Positions 1 through 7,541 of a DNA stretch of 9,147 nucleotides are shown in pieces. A model generated the notes under the pieces. The model had not been told where the DNA came from. It saw only the letters and a list, made by a program, of their open reading frames with translations, and did not search any database. The number at the start of each line of letters is the position of its first letter. Position 1 is the first letter of the stretch. The translations under genes were made by a program, and so were the position numbers. Source of the stretch: an uncultured Chromatiaceae bacterium (GTDB taxonomy: Bacteria > Pseudomonadota > Gammaproteobacteria > Enterobacterales > Alteromonadaceae); the NCBI GenBank assembly GCA_946482325.1, contig CAMLRA010000162.1, positions 1-9,147 of the forward strand, in the 5' to 3' direction.

Positions 1-383
1 TGGACAGCTCGGTCACACCACTCCCCCTGCTGTGTGCGCATCAGCACTGGTTATATCGTGTTTTGCTTAACCTGCTGCAAAATGCCTGTCGTTATGCCGA
101 GCAACAGATCACGCTGGAATTATGGCTTGAGTCGCAGCAAATCTGTGTCCGGGTCCGCGATGACGGTGCCGGTATCGCGGCCACCGATGTCAGCCGGATT
201 TACCAGCCCTTTGTCCGGCTGGAAACCCAATCGAGCACCACGCCACAATTTGGCCTGGGCCTGGCGATTGTGCGCAAAGTGTTGGACTGGCATCAGGCGC
301 AAATCACGCTGGAAACCACTGCACCAGACGGGGCCAGTTTTTTACTGAGCTTTCCGCTGCGGCACCAGGTCAGCGTCGACTAG
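1..383 (+). CDS. Sensor histidine kinase, C-terminal ATP-binding part (RstB-like), 5' end outside window
   Basis: The reading frame is open from position 3 to a TAG at 381-383, giving about 126 residues of a two-component sensor kinase. Only the HATPase_c domain is present. Its N box (N-L-L-Q-N-A-C-R-Y-A) lies near 69-98, the G1 box D-D-G-A-G at 159-173, an F-box-like I-Y-Q-P-F-V-R-L follows, and the G2 box G-L-G-L-A-I-V is at 252-272. The domain binds ATP for autophosphorylation of a histidine that would lie upstream, outside the window. The N-L-L-x-N-A-x-R-Y spacing, the P-F-V-R-L motif and the C-terminal G-A-x-F-x-x-x-x-P-L-x-H pattern recall RstB of the RstAB system, but without the sensor and dimerisation parts the subfamily is inference. 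An internal TTG at 63 is not a real start, because homology to the domain continues upstream of it. The gene ends convergent with der. Confidence 0.88.
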   Translation, partial: DSSVTPLPLLCAHQHWLYRVLLNLLQNACRYAEQQITLELWLESQQICVRVRDDGAGIAATDVSRIYQPFVRLETQSSTTPQFGLGLAIVRKVLDWHQAQITLETTAPDGASFLLSFPLRHQVSVD

Positions 384-429
384 ACACCGGTGCAGTATCA
401 AGCACATGGCCCGGCGCCGGAGATGAAGT

Positions 430-456
430 AAAAAAGCCGGCAACATTGCCGGCTTT
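430..456 (-). terminator. Rho-independent terminator after der (possibly bidirectional)
   Basis: A 10-bp perfect stem (433-442 pairs with 447-456, arm AAAGCCGGCA) closes a 4-nt loop. Read on the minus strand it is followed by six T residues (430-435 on the + strand are A), which is the standard intrinsic terminator layout for der. On the + strand the stem ends in TTT and is preceded by A residues, so it may also stop transcripts of the convergent kinase gene, more weakly. The rest of the 384-480 gap holds two short palindromes (385-392 and 411-420) and no gene. Confidence 0.85.
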
Positions 457-480
457 GTAAAGATCACAGCTTGTCGCCGT

Positions 481-1962
481 TTACTCCTGGTTATGTCCCA
501 CTTTCTTTTTGTTAGCCAGGTTGGCTTTCGCTTTGATCAGCCTGTCACGTTTGTACTGTTGATTCGGCGTCAGCGTATTGCGTTTCTCGGCAAACGGGTT
601 TTCGGTGCCACGGAATTCGACCCGCACCGGCGTCCCCATCAGCTGCAGCGATTTGCGGAAATAGTTCATCAGATAACGTTTGTACGAATCCGGTAAATCT
701 TCCACTTGTGTGCCATGGATCACAATCAGCGGCGGGTTATAACCACCAGCGTGCGCGTATTTCAGTTTGACCCGGCGGCCTTTGACCAAAGGTGGTTGAT
801 GGTCTTCCTGCGCCATATTCATAATTTTGGTCAGTAACGCGGTATTGACGCGGCGGGTTGCAGAATCAAAAGCTTCTTCAACCGATTCAAACAGGTTACC
901 AACACCTGAACCGTGCAGCGCTGAAATAAAATGCAGACGGGCGAAATCAATAAAGCCAAGGCGGCGGTCCAGCTCGCGTTTCACTTCATCTTTAATGCCA
1001 TCATCCAGGCCATCCCATTTATTCACCGCAATCACCAGTGAACGGCCGGCATTGAGTACAAAACCGAGGATACTCAAATCCTGCTCTGAGATACCCAGAC
1101 GCGCATCCAATACCAGGATCACCACGTTGGCATCTTCAATCGCCTGCAGGGTTTTAATGACTGAGAATTTTTCGACGACGTCGTCGATACGGCCGCGGCG
1201 GCGCACACCGGCGGTATCAATCAGGGTATATTCGCGTTCACCGCGCTGCATCGGAATGTAAATGGCATCCCGCGTAGTGCCTGGCATATCGTACACAATG
1301 ACCCGCTCTTCGCCGAGAATGCGGTTGGTCAGCGTCGATTTACCAACGTTCGGCCGGCCAACGATGGCCAGTTTGATATGTTTATCGCGTTGTTCCTGCT
1401 CGGCGTCTTCGTCGATGGCATCCAGATCTTCACCGGCTTCAAAAGCAGCTAATCGCTGCTTTTGCTGTTCAGTCAATAACGGCACCAGCGCCTGTTGCAG
1501 CAAGGCAGTGACACCACGGCCATGCGCCGCAGCGATTGGATACACTTCACCGATGCCTAAGCTGTAGAAGTCCGCAATAGCAGTGTCGGCATCCAGACCG
1601 TCGGTTTTATTGGCGACCAGAAACACGGTTTTATTCACACGGCGGATGTGGTTGGCAATGGCTTCGTCGGCGACGGTTGCGCCGGCACGGGCGTCGACCA
1701 GAAACAGCACCACATCAGCTTCGTCGATGGCTTTGAGCGACTGCTCGGCCATCTCGAGTTCAATACCCTCTTCGCTGCCGTCAATACCGCCGGTATCCAC
1801 TACGATAAATTCCAGGCCTTCGTAGTCTACGGAGCCGTATTTACGGTCGCGGGTCAAACCCGGAAAATCCGCCACCAAAGCGTCGCGGGTGCGGGTCAGG
1901 CGGTTAAATAACGTGGATTTTCCCACGTTTGGACGGCCAACAAGGGCAACTACCGGTAACAT
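481..1962 (-). CDS. der: Ribosome-associated GTPase Der (EngA)
   Basis: Der is an essential tandem GTPase that binds the 50S subunit and is needed for its late assembly. The 493-residue product matches the usual length of about 490. The first G domain has the P-loop G-R-P-N-V-G-K-S-T at residues 9-17, D-T-G-G at 56-59 and N-K-T-D at 118-121. An acidic linker spans about 172-192. The second G domain has an identical P-loop at 202-210, P-G-T-T-R-D at 227-232, D-T-A-G at 249-252 and N-K-W-D at 314-317. A KH-like domain follows (about 365-460) and the tail is Lys-rich. The ATG is preceded by a good Shine-Dalgarno GAGGTG four bases upstream. In E. coli der directly follows bamB in the cluster. Here a terminator and about 255 nt lie between them, so der probably has its own promoter or depends on read-through. 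All catalytic motifs are intact. Confidence 0.98.
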   Translation of the reverse strand: MLPVVALVGRPNVGKSTLFNRLTRTRDALVADFPGLTRDRKYGSVDYEGLEFIVVDTGGIDGSEEGIELEMAEQSLKAIDEADVVLFLVDARAGATVADEAIANHIRRVNKTVFLVANKTDGLDADTAIADFYSLGIGEVYPIAAAHGRGVTALLQQALVPLLTEQQKQRLAAFEAGEDLDAIDEDAEQEQRDKHIKLAIVGRPNVGKSTLTNRILGEERVIVYDMPGTTRDAIYIPMQRGEREYTLIDTAGVRRRGRIDDVVEKFSVIKTLQAIEDANVVILVLDARLGISEQDLSILGFVLNAGRSLVIAVNKWDGLDDGIKDEVKRELDRRLGFIDFARLHFISALHGSGVGNLFESVEEAFDSATRRVNTALLTKIMNMAQEDHQPPLVKGRRVKLKYAHAGGYNPPLIVIHGTQVEDLPDSYKRYLMNYFRKSLQLMGTPVRVEFRGTENPFAEKRNTLTPNQQYKRDRLIKAKANLANKKKVGHNQE

Positions 1963-2163
1963 GTTTCACCTCAATGGCGCTGACACATCCCACGGCGGTC
2001 AGCTGCTGTAATCACTTGATTGTCGTCAGAGACGACCGGTTTTGTCGGCCGCAGTCAACACGGCCAAGCCTGGAGCCGCTGCAAGCGACACCTAAGTTTG
2101 TAGCAGCTTCGCTGCATTCAGCAACCTGGCTGCGGTGCGAACCGCAGCACCTGGTTCGCAGAC
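1963..2163. other. Hairpin-rich bamB-der intergenic region, no gene
   Basis: No convincing coding sequence lies here; small open frames have no domain character or start signals. The stretch must hold any promoter for der, but I saw no minus-strand pair close to a sigma70 consensus. The best -35-like element is TTGACT (complement of 2053-2058), and it lacks a convincing -10 at proper spacing. Near der there is a perfect 6-bp inverted repeat with a 3-nt spacer (GTCGTC at 2022-2027, GACGAC at 2031-2036), in what would be the der leader or promoter. Further upstream of der lie the hairpins listed as a REP-like candidate at 2100-2160. Confidence 0.6.
2100..2160 (+). repeat. Possible REP-like palindromic element (GTAG-headed)
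   Basis: The segment begins with GTAG (2100-2103), runs into a short hairpin GCAGC-TTC-GCTGC (2103-2115), and then has two overlapping inverted repeats. These are CTGCGGT-GCGA-ACCGCAG (2130-2147, 7-bp stem with a GNRA-type loop) and TGCGAACC-N9-GGTTCGCA (2136-2160, 8-bp stem). Extragenic REP elements mobilised by RAYT (TnpA-REP) transposases typically have a GTAG or GGAG head followed by an imperfect palindrome, and they sit at the ends of transcription units, as here. Only one copy is visible in the window, so its repetitive nature is unproven. It could instead be a structured leader or terminator accessory for der or bamB. Confidence 0.35.
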
Positions 2164-2191
2164 AAAAAAAACAGGCCTGCGAACAGGCCTG
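2164..2191 (-). terminator. Rho-independent terminator after bamB, UUCG loop
   Basis: On the minus strand two copies of CAGGCCTG pair as a perfect 8-bp stem around a TTCG tetraloop (+ strand arms 2172-2179 and 2184-2191). Eight T residues follow directly (+ strand A at 2164-2171). Each arm is itself a perfect palindrome. The structure starts 26 nt past the bamB stop codon and marks the end of the rlmN-to-bamB transcription unit. Confidence 0.93.
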
Positions 2192-2217
2192 CTTTGGCAT
2201 GACTCAGAGCGCAGCCT

Positions 2218-3417
2218 TTAATCGTTGGTGCGCAGCACGTCGATTTCGCCGTTGCGGGTCTGCAGAATTAAATAGTCAGAGGTCGTGACAGCTTCGGTGT
2301 AAAACCCAGAGCTGTCAAACTCGTGCCGCGCCAGGTATTCGCCTTTGTCACGGCTGAACCAATGCAGGTTGCCTTCATTGTCGCCGACAACCACATAGTT
2401 TTTGTACACGGCCGGGCCTGTAACAAAATGTTTGTGCAGCGTTTGCTGTGACCAGATCTCTAAACCATTGCGGCTATCAACTGCATAAAGTTTACCTGTT
2501 GAATCAACCAGATAAATGATGTTATCAACCACAGTCATGTCGCGGAAACTGGCGTAATCGCGTTTCCAGATGATACGACCGGACCGAAGCTCCATCGCAA
2601 CCAACTGACCATTGTATGCAATAGCGTAAATTGTACCATTTTGTACGACCGGTGTCGCATCAACGTCAATGATCCGAGCCAGATCGGTCGAGCCTTTAGC
2701 AACAGCAATGGCTTCTTCCCAGGCCGGAGCACCTTGTTCAGCAATCAATACACCGACTTTGCCGTTGCCAGTGCCATACACCACACCACCAGCGGCCGGC
2801 GCTACCTCAGAAATCCCGCGTAAAGTCAGCAGGGCATTTTCGGATTCATGCATCCAGCGCTGCTCGCCGGTGTCGGGTTGCAATGCAAAAATACGGCCGC
2901 CACCGGTATTGACCAGCACAAAACCTTCACCAGCCACAGGAGCAGCTAAGACTTCGCCTTTGACTTTCACCCGCCAAACTTTTTCGCCGGTTTCCGGATT
3001 CAGTGCAACCACGTCACCGTCTTCAGTGCCAACCAGCACCTTGTCAAAACCAACGGCGACGCCACCTGCCAGTTTGGCATTGCGTTCATTCCACCAGTGG
3101 CTGATACCACCGAATAACGGTGCATCGTCACCATCGCGTAAATCGTAGCTCCACAGCTTATCGCCGTTTTGCAGACTAAAAGCGACCACTTCGCCTTTAC
3201 GGCTGGCAACAAAAACTTTGTCACCAAAAACTGCTGGCTTGATGTTGGAATCGTAATGTTCGATGCCATCACCGACAGAGCTGCTCCAGACATAATCCGG
3301 TTCTACTTTGTTGTCGATCTCCGGCAGAACCAATTCTTCTTCATCATTCGACGAGCAGGCTGCCAGCGTCAGCGCTAACAGAGCCGGCACCAATAAGGTG
3401 CGCACAGATAACTTCAC
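2218..3417 (-). CDS. bamB: Outer membrane assembly lipoprotein BamB
   Basis: BamB is a lipoprotein of the BAM complex, which folds beta-barrel proteins into the outer membrane. It docks on the BamA POTRA domains. The product is 399 residues (E. coli about 392). It starts with a lipoprotein signal whose lipobox is L18-A-A-C21. Ser follows the Cys, which fits Lol sorting to the outer membrane. From about residue 40 to the end it is an eight-bladed PQQ-like beta-propeller, shown by recurrent G-x-(V/I)-x-A-L/V-x-x-x-(N/T/S)-G-x-x-x-W strand repeats. Residues shown in E. coli to contact BamA (Leu192, Leu194, Arg195, Asp246, Asp248) have equivalents at L197, L199, R200, D251 and D253, with a constant offset of five. 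The start codon is GTG, and its Shine-Dalgarno overlaps the yfgM stop codon. It is the last gene before the terminator. Confidence 0.97.
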   Translation of the reverse strand: MKLSVRTLLVPALLALTLAACSSNDEEELVLPEIDNKVEPDYVWSSSVGDGIEHYDSNIKPAVFGDKVFVASRKGEVVAFSLQNGDKLWSYDLRDGDDAPLFGGISHWWNERNAKLAGGVAVGFDKVLVGTEDGDVVALNPETGEKVWRVKVKGEVLAAPVAGEGFVLVNTGGGRIFALQPDTGEQRWMHESENALLTLRGISEVAPAAGGVVYGTGNGKVGVLIAEQGAPAWEEAIAVAKGSTDLARIIDVDATPVVQNGTIYAIAYNGQLVAMELRSGRIIWKRDYASFRDMTVVDNIIYLVDSTGKLYAVDSRNGLEIWSQQTLHKHFVTGPAVYKNYVVVGDNEGNLHWFSRDKGEYLARHEFDSSGFYTEAVTTSDYLILQTRNGEIDVLRTND

Positions 3418-3422
3418 AGCAA

Positions 3423-3428
3423 CCTCTT
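3423..3428 (-). promoter_or_regulatory. bamB ribosome binding site overlapping the yfgM stop codon
   Basis: On the minus strand the sequence reads TAAGAGGTTGCTGTG. The AAGAGG Shine-Dalgarno begins inside the yfgM TAA and sits five bases before a GTG start. This arrangement fixes the bamB start at the GTG and suggests translational coupling with yfgM. Confidence 0.75.
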
Positions 3429-4065
3429 AGCCGGCAACGTGGGCCAGTTCGTTCAGTTTGACATCGAGTAACGGGTTTTTACCGGCTTCAGAGCCAGCCT
3501 GCGCTGCTTTATAGGCAGCCAGTGCAGCAACTTCGTCACCGGATTTCAGTAACACGTCGCCTTTCAGCTCATTTTGCTGCGCGGCAAAAGCGGCCGGCAT
3601 AGTCGCGCTTAAAGTGGCCAGTGCTTCTTTGTATTTCGCCTGTTCAGCCTGTACCCGCGCCAGACGCAGCTGCGCCACAGCCAGTACTTCCGGCACTTTA
3701 CTGCTGCTAATCACAGCGCTCAGTTGTTGCTCAGCGGCGGCATAATCTTTCAGTACCACGGCTTCTTTGGCTGCCAGCAGCGCGGTTAAATGGCTGTAAT
3801 TTGAATCTTTGTGATCAGCGATAAATTTTTGCGCATCAACCAGCCAGGCTTTTTTATCTGCACCTTCTGCTGTTGATTTTTCCACCAGCGCTGCATAAGC
3901 CGCAGACTGAGTTTCCTGCGCTTCCAGTTGCTTCGCCTGATAATAGCGGAAGCCATATAAACCGCCGAGGCCAATCACGATACCGGCGGCAATTGACAAT
4001 CCGTGCTCATGGAAAAAACGTTTAATCGCTTCGACTTGTTGTTCTTCGGTATTATAAATTTCCAT
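3427..4065 (-). CDS. yfgM: YfgM family tetratricopeptide membrane protein (ancillary SecYEG translocon subunit)
   Basis: YfgM is a single-pass inner membrane protein with a periplasmic TPR-like domain. In E. coli it associates with SecYEG and the chaperone PpiD and helps hand over newly exported proteins. The product is 212 residues (E. coli about 206). It has a short cytoplasmic N-terminus rich in E and Q (the typical M-E-x-Y-x-T-E-E-Q-Q-V-E opening), one transmembrane helix at about residues 23-42 rich in Gly and Ile, and then an Ala-rich, helical region with degenerate TPR repeats to the end. The ATG has a GGAG Shine-Dalgarno six bases upstream and lies 11 nt after the hisS stop. Its position between hisS and bamB is the standard gammaproteobacterial one. 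Confidence 0.95.
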   Translation of the reverse strand: MEIYNTEEQQVEAIKRFFHEHGLSIAAGIVIGLGGLYGFRYYQAKQLEAQETQSAAYAALVEKSTAEGADKKAWLVDAQKFIADHKDSNYSHLTALLAAKEAVVLKDYAAAEQQLSAVISSSKVPEVLAVAQLRLARVQAEQAKYKEALATLSATMPAAFAAQQNELKGDVLLKSGDEVAALAAYKAAQAGSEAGKNPLLDVKLNELAHVAG

Positions 4066-4076
4066 CAGGAACTCCG

Positions 4077-5348
4077 TTACACCTGGGCCAGTACTGCGGC
4101 CAGATCTGCAATATGGACAGTTTGTTGTGGGTGATCAGCGCGTAACCATTTGACAGTGACCTGCCCGGCTACCAGTTCGTCGTCGCCAAGCAACAGACCT
4201 ACAGCAGCACCGGATTTGTCCGCGCGTTTTAATTGTTTCTTCAGATTACCACCGCCACAATGCAACATGACGCGTTTACCCGGCAGGGCTAAACGCAGCT
4301 GTTCGGCAACAGAAACTGCGGCAAGTTCCGCAGCCTCACCCAGCGGCATCAGATAAACGTCAGCAGCATTGCTGACGGCCGGCAACAGCGGCAGGCTTTG
4401 CAATAACAACACCAGCCGCTCTAAACCTAAACCAAAACCAACAGCCGGAGTGGCTTTGCCGCCGAGCTGTTCAACCAGGCCATCATAACGGCCACCGGCA
4501 CAGACTGTGCCTTGTGAGCCTAAGTTGGTGGTAACCCACTCAAACACGGTTTTGTTGTAATAATCCAGGCCACGCACTAAACGCGGATTGATAGTGTATT
4601 CAATACCGGCGGCGCGTAAACGGGCTTGTAAGCCTTCAAAGTGCAGTTTGGATTCTTCATCCAGATGGTCAAGCAACTGTGGCGCTTTGGCCAGCATCTC
4701 AGCCATCGCCGGATTTTTGCTGTCCAATACGCGCAGCGGATTGCTGTATAAGCGGCGCTGGCTGTCTTCGTCCAGCAGCTCTTTATGCTGTTCCAGATAC
4801 GCCACCAGCTTGTCGCGATACGCGGCGCGGGCTTCATTAGAACCCAGTGAATTCAGCTCCAGCCGCACATAAGGTGTCAGGCCAAGTTGTTGCCATAAAC
4901 GGGCAGACACCAAAATGACTTCGGCGTCGATATCAGGGCCCTGCATACCAAAGACTTCCAGGCCAAACTGATGGAACTGGCGGTAGCGGCCTTTTTGCGG
5001 ACGTTCGTGACGGAACATCGGGCCCATGTACCACAGCCGCTGTTCCTGGTTGTACAGCAGACCGTTCTGGATACCGGCGCGCACACAACAAGCGGTGCCT
5101 TCCGGTCTTAACGTCAGACTGTCACCATTACGATCGGCAAAGGTATACATCTCTTTTTCAACGATGTCTGTGACTTCACCAATCGAGCGTTTAAACAGCT
5201 CGGTCATTTCGACGATCGGGAAACGGATCTCGTCATAGCCGTAGCTGTTGACGGTCTGGCGGATCATCTGCTCAACATATTGCCACACCGGGGTATCCTG
5301 CGGCAGACAATCGTTCATTCCGCGGATAGCTTGAATTTCTTTAGACAC
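4077..5348 (-). CDS. hisS: Histidine--tRNA ligase HisS
   Basis: HisS attaches histidine to tRNA-His using ATP. It is a class II synthetase acting as a cytoplasmic dimer. The 423-residue length matches E. coli (424). Visible hallmarks are R-P-E-G-T at 81-85, class II motif 2 from F112 to H126 ([15 protein letters not shown]), the histidine-binding signature [11 protein letters not shown] at 257-267, and motif 3 [11 protein letters not shown] at 302-312. The HGTP anticodon-binding domain runs from about 328 to the C-terminus. The start is GTG (5346-5348), chosen because the encoded [13 protein letters not shown] matches the family N-terminus and because an AGGT ribosome site sits at proper distance. 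It lies 23 nt after ispG. I see no his leader or attenuator. Confidence 0.98.
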   Translation of the reverse strand: MSKEIQAIRGMNDCLPQDTPVWQYVEQMIRQTVNSYGYDEIRFPIVEMTELFKRSIGEVTDIVEKEMYTFADRNGDSLTLRPEGTACCVRAGIQNGLLYNQEQRLWYMGPMFRHERPQKGRYRQFHQFGLEVFGMQGPDIDAEVILVSARLWQQLGLTPYVRLELNSLGSNEARAAYRDKLVAYLEQHKELLDEDSQRRLYSNPLRVLDSKNPAMAEMLAKAPQLLDHLDEESKLHFEGLQARLRAAGIEYTINPRLVRGLDYYNKTVFEWVTTNLGSQGTVCAGGRYDGLVEQLGGKATPAVGFGLGLERLVLLLQSLPLLPAVSNAADVYLMPLGEAAELAAVSVAEQLRLALPGKRVMLHCGGGNLKKQLKRADKSGAAVGLLLGDDELVAGQVTVKWLRADHPQQTVHIADLAAVLAQV

Positions 5349-5354
5349 TTAAAT

Positions 5355-5359
5355 ACCTG
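5355..5359 (-). promoter_or_regulatory. hisS ribosome binding site for a GTG start
   Basis: CAGGT on the minus strand lies six bases before the GTG at 5346-5348, inside an AT-rich 23-nt ispG-hisS spacer. It is the only Shine-Dalgarno-like motif placed to serve the start, and it supports the GTG. Confidence 0.6.
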
Positions 5360-5371
5360 AATATCTTTAAA

Positions 5372-6484
5372 TTATTCTACGTTCTTCACATCGATCAGCT
5401 GCTTCTGCGCCGCAAGATACATGCGCACCTGCTGCTCCAGCTGCTCAGCGACAGATTCATTATCAATCCGCAGTTTCTGCCGTTCGCCTTTGAGATAAAA
5501 ACCACTTTTTTTGCTGGCTCCCGCCACGCCGAGATCTGAGATTAACGCCTCGCCCGGCCCATTGACCACGCACCCTATCACAGATACGGTCAGCGGGTCG
5601 ACCACATCTTCCAGCCGCTGTTCCAGCTCGTTCATGGTTTTGATCACATCAAATTCCTGCCGCGAACAACTGGGGCAAGCGATGAAATTAATGCCACGCG
5701 AACGAATGCGCAGCGATTTCAGAATATCAAACCCGACTTTCACTTCTTCGACCGGGTCAGCCGCCAGCGAAATGCGCAGCGTGTCGCCAATACCTTCTGC
5801 CAGCAACATGCCCAAACCAATGGCTGATTTAACCGCGCCTGCACGGGCGCCGCCGGCTTCTGTGATCCCCAGGTGCAGTGGCTGCTCGATTTGTTTGGCT
5901 AATAAACGATAAGCACCAACCGCTAAAAACACATCTGAGGCTTTGACGCTGACTTTAAACTGGTCAAAGTTCAGCCGGTCCAGAATTTCGACGTGGCGCA
6001 TCGCCGATTCGACTAACGCCGCCGGTGTCGGTTCGCCGTATTTTTCCTGAATATCAGCTTCCAGCGAACCACCATTCACACCAATACGAATTGGGATATT
6101 GTGAAACCGTGCCGCATCGACCACGGCGCGAATGCGGTCTTCGCGGCCGATATTGCCCGGGTTAATCCGCAAACAATCTGCGCCGTATTCGGCTACTTGC
6201 AGGGCGATGCGGTAGTCAAAATGGATGTCAGCCACCACAGGGATCGGCGACTGTTGTTTTATGAGCTTAAATGCTTCCGCCGCGTCCATAGTTGGCACCG
6301 ACACCCGCACTAAATCAGCACCAGCTGCAGCGATAGCGCGAATTTGCGCCACAGTCGCATCAACATCTGTGGTGCGGGTATTAGTCATCGATTGCACCGC
6401 TATCGGCGCATCACCACCAATCAATAAAGAACCAACACGGATTTGTTTGGATTTGCGACGGATAATTGGATTTTCAGCGTACAT
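5372..6484 (-). CDS. ispG: 4-hydroxy-3-methylbut-2-en-1-yl diphosphate synthase IspG (GcpE)
   Basis: IspG catalyses the penultimate step of the MEP isoprenoid pathway. It reductively converts 2-C-methyl-D-erythritol 2,4-cyclodiphosphate to HMBPP, using a [4Fe-4S] cluster and flavodoxin or ferredoxin electrons. The 370-residue product matches the bacterial two-domain form (E. coli 372). An N-terminal TIM barrel covers about 10-240 and includes Q-S-M-T-N-T near 31-36 and R-I-N-P-G-N-I-G near 106-113. The C-terminal cluster domain has C270-P-S-C273 and C305, with the conserved glutamate E312 in N-G-P-G-E. These positions are identical to the E. coli cluster ligands. The ATG follows the rodZ stop by a single base (TAA-G-ATG) with no clear Shine-Dalgarno, so translation is probably coupled to rodZ. 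Confidence 0.98.
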   Translation of the reverse strand: MYAENPIIRRKSKQIRVGSLLIGGDAPIAVQSMTNTRTTDVDATVAQIRAIAAAGADLVRVSVPTMDAAEAFKLIKQQSPIPVVADIHFDYRIALQVAEYGADCLRINPGNIGREDRIRAVVDAARFHNIPIRIGVNGGSLEADIQEKYGEPTPAALVESAMRHVEILDRLNFDQFKVSVKASDVFLAVGAYRLLAKQIEQPLHLGITEAGGARAGAVKSAIGLGMLLAEGIGDTLRISLAADPVEEVKVGFDILKSLRIRSRGINFIACPSCSRQEFDVIKTMNELEQRLEDVVDPLTVSVIGCVVNGPGEALISDLGVAGASKKSGFYLKGERQKLRIDNESVAEQLEQQVRMYLAAQKQLIDVKNVE

Positions 6485-6485
6485 C

Positions 6486-7541
6486 TTATTCGGACCCGGT
6501 TAATGTCAGGCGCACGACCTGACCTTGCTTATAGCCTGATAAATCAAGAGTTTTCCCACTGAGTGATGCAGTCACCGCAGTAGGATCACCGAAAGTAACT
6601 TTGAATGGCGCAGTGCCGGTTAATGTCAGGCTTTGACCGCCATTTTGCATACTGTACGCAAGGCGTTTGCCACTACCATCTGTGACAGCGACCCAACACT
6701 GTGCGCTGAATTGCAGCTGTAAAGTCAGCATACCGGTAGTAGCAGCTTCCGACACCGCAGCTGTTGTCTGCGCAGGAGTTGGGTTAACAACCTCAGTGAC
6801 CGCATTGCCGGTGCCTGCGTTTGTCAGGTCGCCCGTTGCGCCTTGTATCGTCGCAGCAGGCTGCGTTTCCGGCACTGGTTGACTGCGCTCTGTCGTTGCG
6901 ACGGCCAGCGTGTCTGCAGCGATTGCCGCAGGATTTGTTGCGGCTTGTTGCGGGCTGGACAGCGACGGTGTGGTCACCGTCGGCTCGACCAGCTCAGTCG
7001 CCGCTACTTCTGTCGCCGGAGCGGAAAGCGCGGATTCGGGCGCCTTGATCACCACAGCGCTTTGCGTCGGCAGCAGCTGTGGCTGCGTGCTGACCACTGC
7101 ACTATCAGATTCGGGCAGCATAGCCACCGGTTGTTCGTTCAGCATATGCGTCTGCCAGAACCAAACCAAAAACAAACCAATCAGCAACACCAGTAAAAAA
7201 TATGTGGCCAGCATAAAACGGCTTTCAGCAGCATCGCGGCTCGTCTTTTTTGAAAAACTATGCATAGTGCTGGCTTGCGGCAAGGTCGCCAGCTGCTGAT
7301 CAAACTGCGCGAGCAGTTCGGCTTCATCGAGCTTTAATAAGCGGACATAATGCCGCAAATAACCGCGGATAAAAGTAGGCGCTACCTGTGGATCCCATTG
7401 ACCGCTTTCCAACTGCTGGATCACCATAGCTTTTAGGTTCAGCTGGGCTGCAGCCTGTTCCTGACTGAGGCCCAAAGCTTCGCGGCGTTGGCGCAACAGC
7501 GCGCCGGCGCCAGCTTCAGCAAGTGCGACCGGTTTCGTCAT
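6486..7541 (-). CDS. rodZ: Cell-shape cytoskeletal protein RodZ
   Basis: RodZ is a bitopic inner membrane protein that anchors MreB and links it to the elongasome, keeping rod shape. The product is 351 residues. An N-terminal cytoplasmic helix-turn-helix domain (about residues 13-80, of the MreB-binding RodZ type, G-x-x-L-R-x-x-R-x-x-x-G-L-S) is followed by a basic juxtamembrane stretch. One transmembrane helix spans about 109-130 ([14 protein letters not shown]). A periplasmic linker rich in Ala, Thr, Pro and Val covers about 135-268, and the C-terminal RodZ domain (DUF4115) covers about 271-349. The start codon overlaps the pilF stop by four bases (ATGA), and GGAG lies eight bases upstream within pilF. 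Inside the C-terminal domain a 16-bp sequence occurs twice in the same frame, 120 bp apart (6496-6511 and 6616-6631), each copy encoding L-T-L-T-G. Confidence 0.96.
   Translation of the reverse strand: MTKPVALAEAGAGALLRQRREALGLSQEQAAAQLNLKAMVIQQLESGQWDPQVAPTFIRGYLRHYVRLLKLDEAELLAQFDQQLATLPQASTMHSFSKKTSRDAAESRFMLATYFLLVLLIGLFLVWFWQTHMLNEQPVAMLPESDSAVVSTQPQLLPTQSAVVIKAPESALSAPATEVAATELVEPTVTTPSLSSPQQAATNPAAIAADTLAVATTERSQPVPETQPAATIQGATGDLTNAGTGNAVTEVVNPTPAQTTAAVSEAATTGMLTLQLQFSAQCWVAVTDGSGKRLAYSMQNGGQSLTLTGTAPFKVTFGDPTAVTASLSGKTLDLSGYKQGQVVRLTLTGSE

Noticed and set aside
63..383. A short stand-alone protein starting at TTG 63
   Set aside because: The frame is open to the window edge and the N-box helix extends upstream of 63, so it is the end of a longer kinase.
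827..1567. Long + strand open frames opposite der
   Set aside because: They are antisense to a well-conserved GTPase with intact motifs; the products are Ser/Arg-rich and featureless.
2030..2058. Possible minus-strand promoter for der: TTGACT (2053-2058) with a 17-nt spacer
   Set aside because: The hexamer at -10 spacing (TCGTCT) matches TATAAT at only two positions, so it is not supported as a promoter.
2136..2160. GGTTCGCA-like sequence suggesting a tRNA T-loop
   Set aside because: No acceptor, D-arm or anticodon arm can be drawn around it; it is just one arm of an inverted repeat.
1929..2288. Open frame of 119 codons on the + strand crossing the bamB-der gap
   Set aside because: It overlaps both flanking genes antisense, runs through the terminator and hairpins, and its product is low-complexity with no recognisable domain or ribosome site.
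6667..7299. Several overlapping + strand open frames opposite rodZ, rich in Ala, Val, Ser and Cys
   Set aside because: They are antisense shadows of the Ala/Thr/Pro-rich linker of RodZ, whose codon composition suppresses stops on the other strand.
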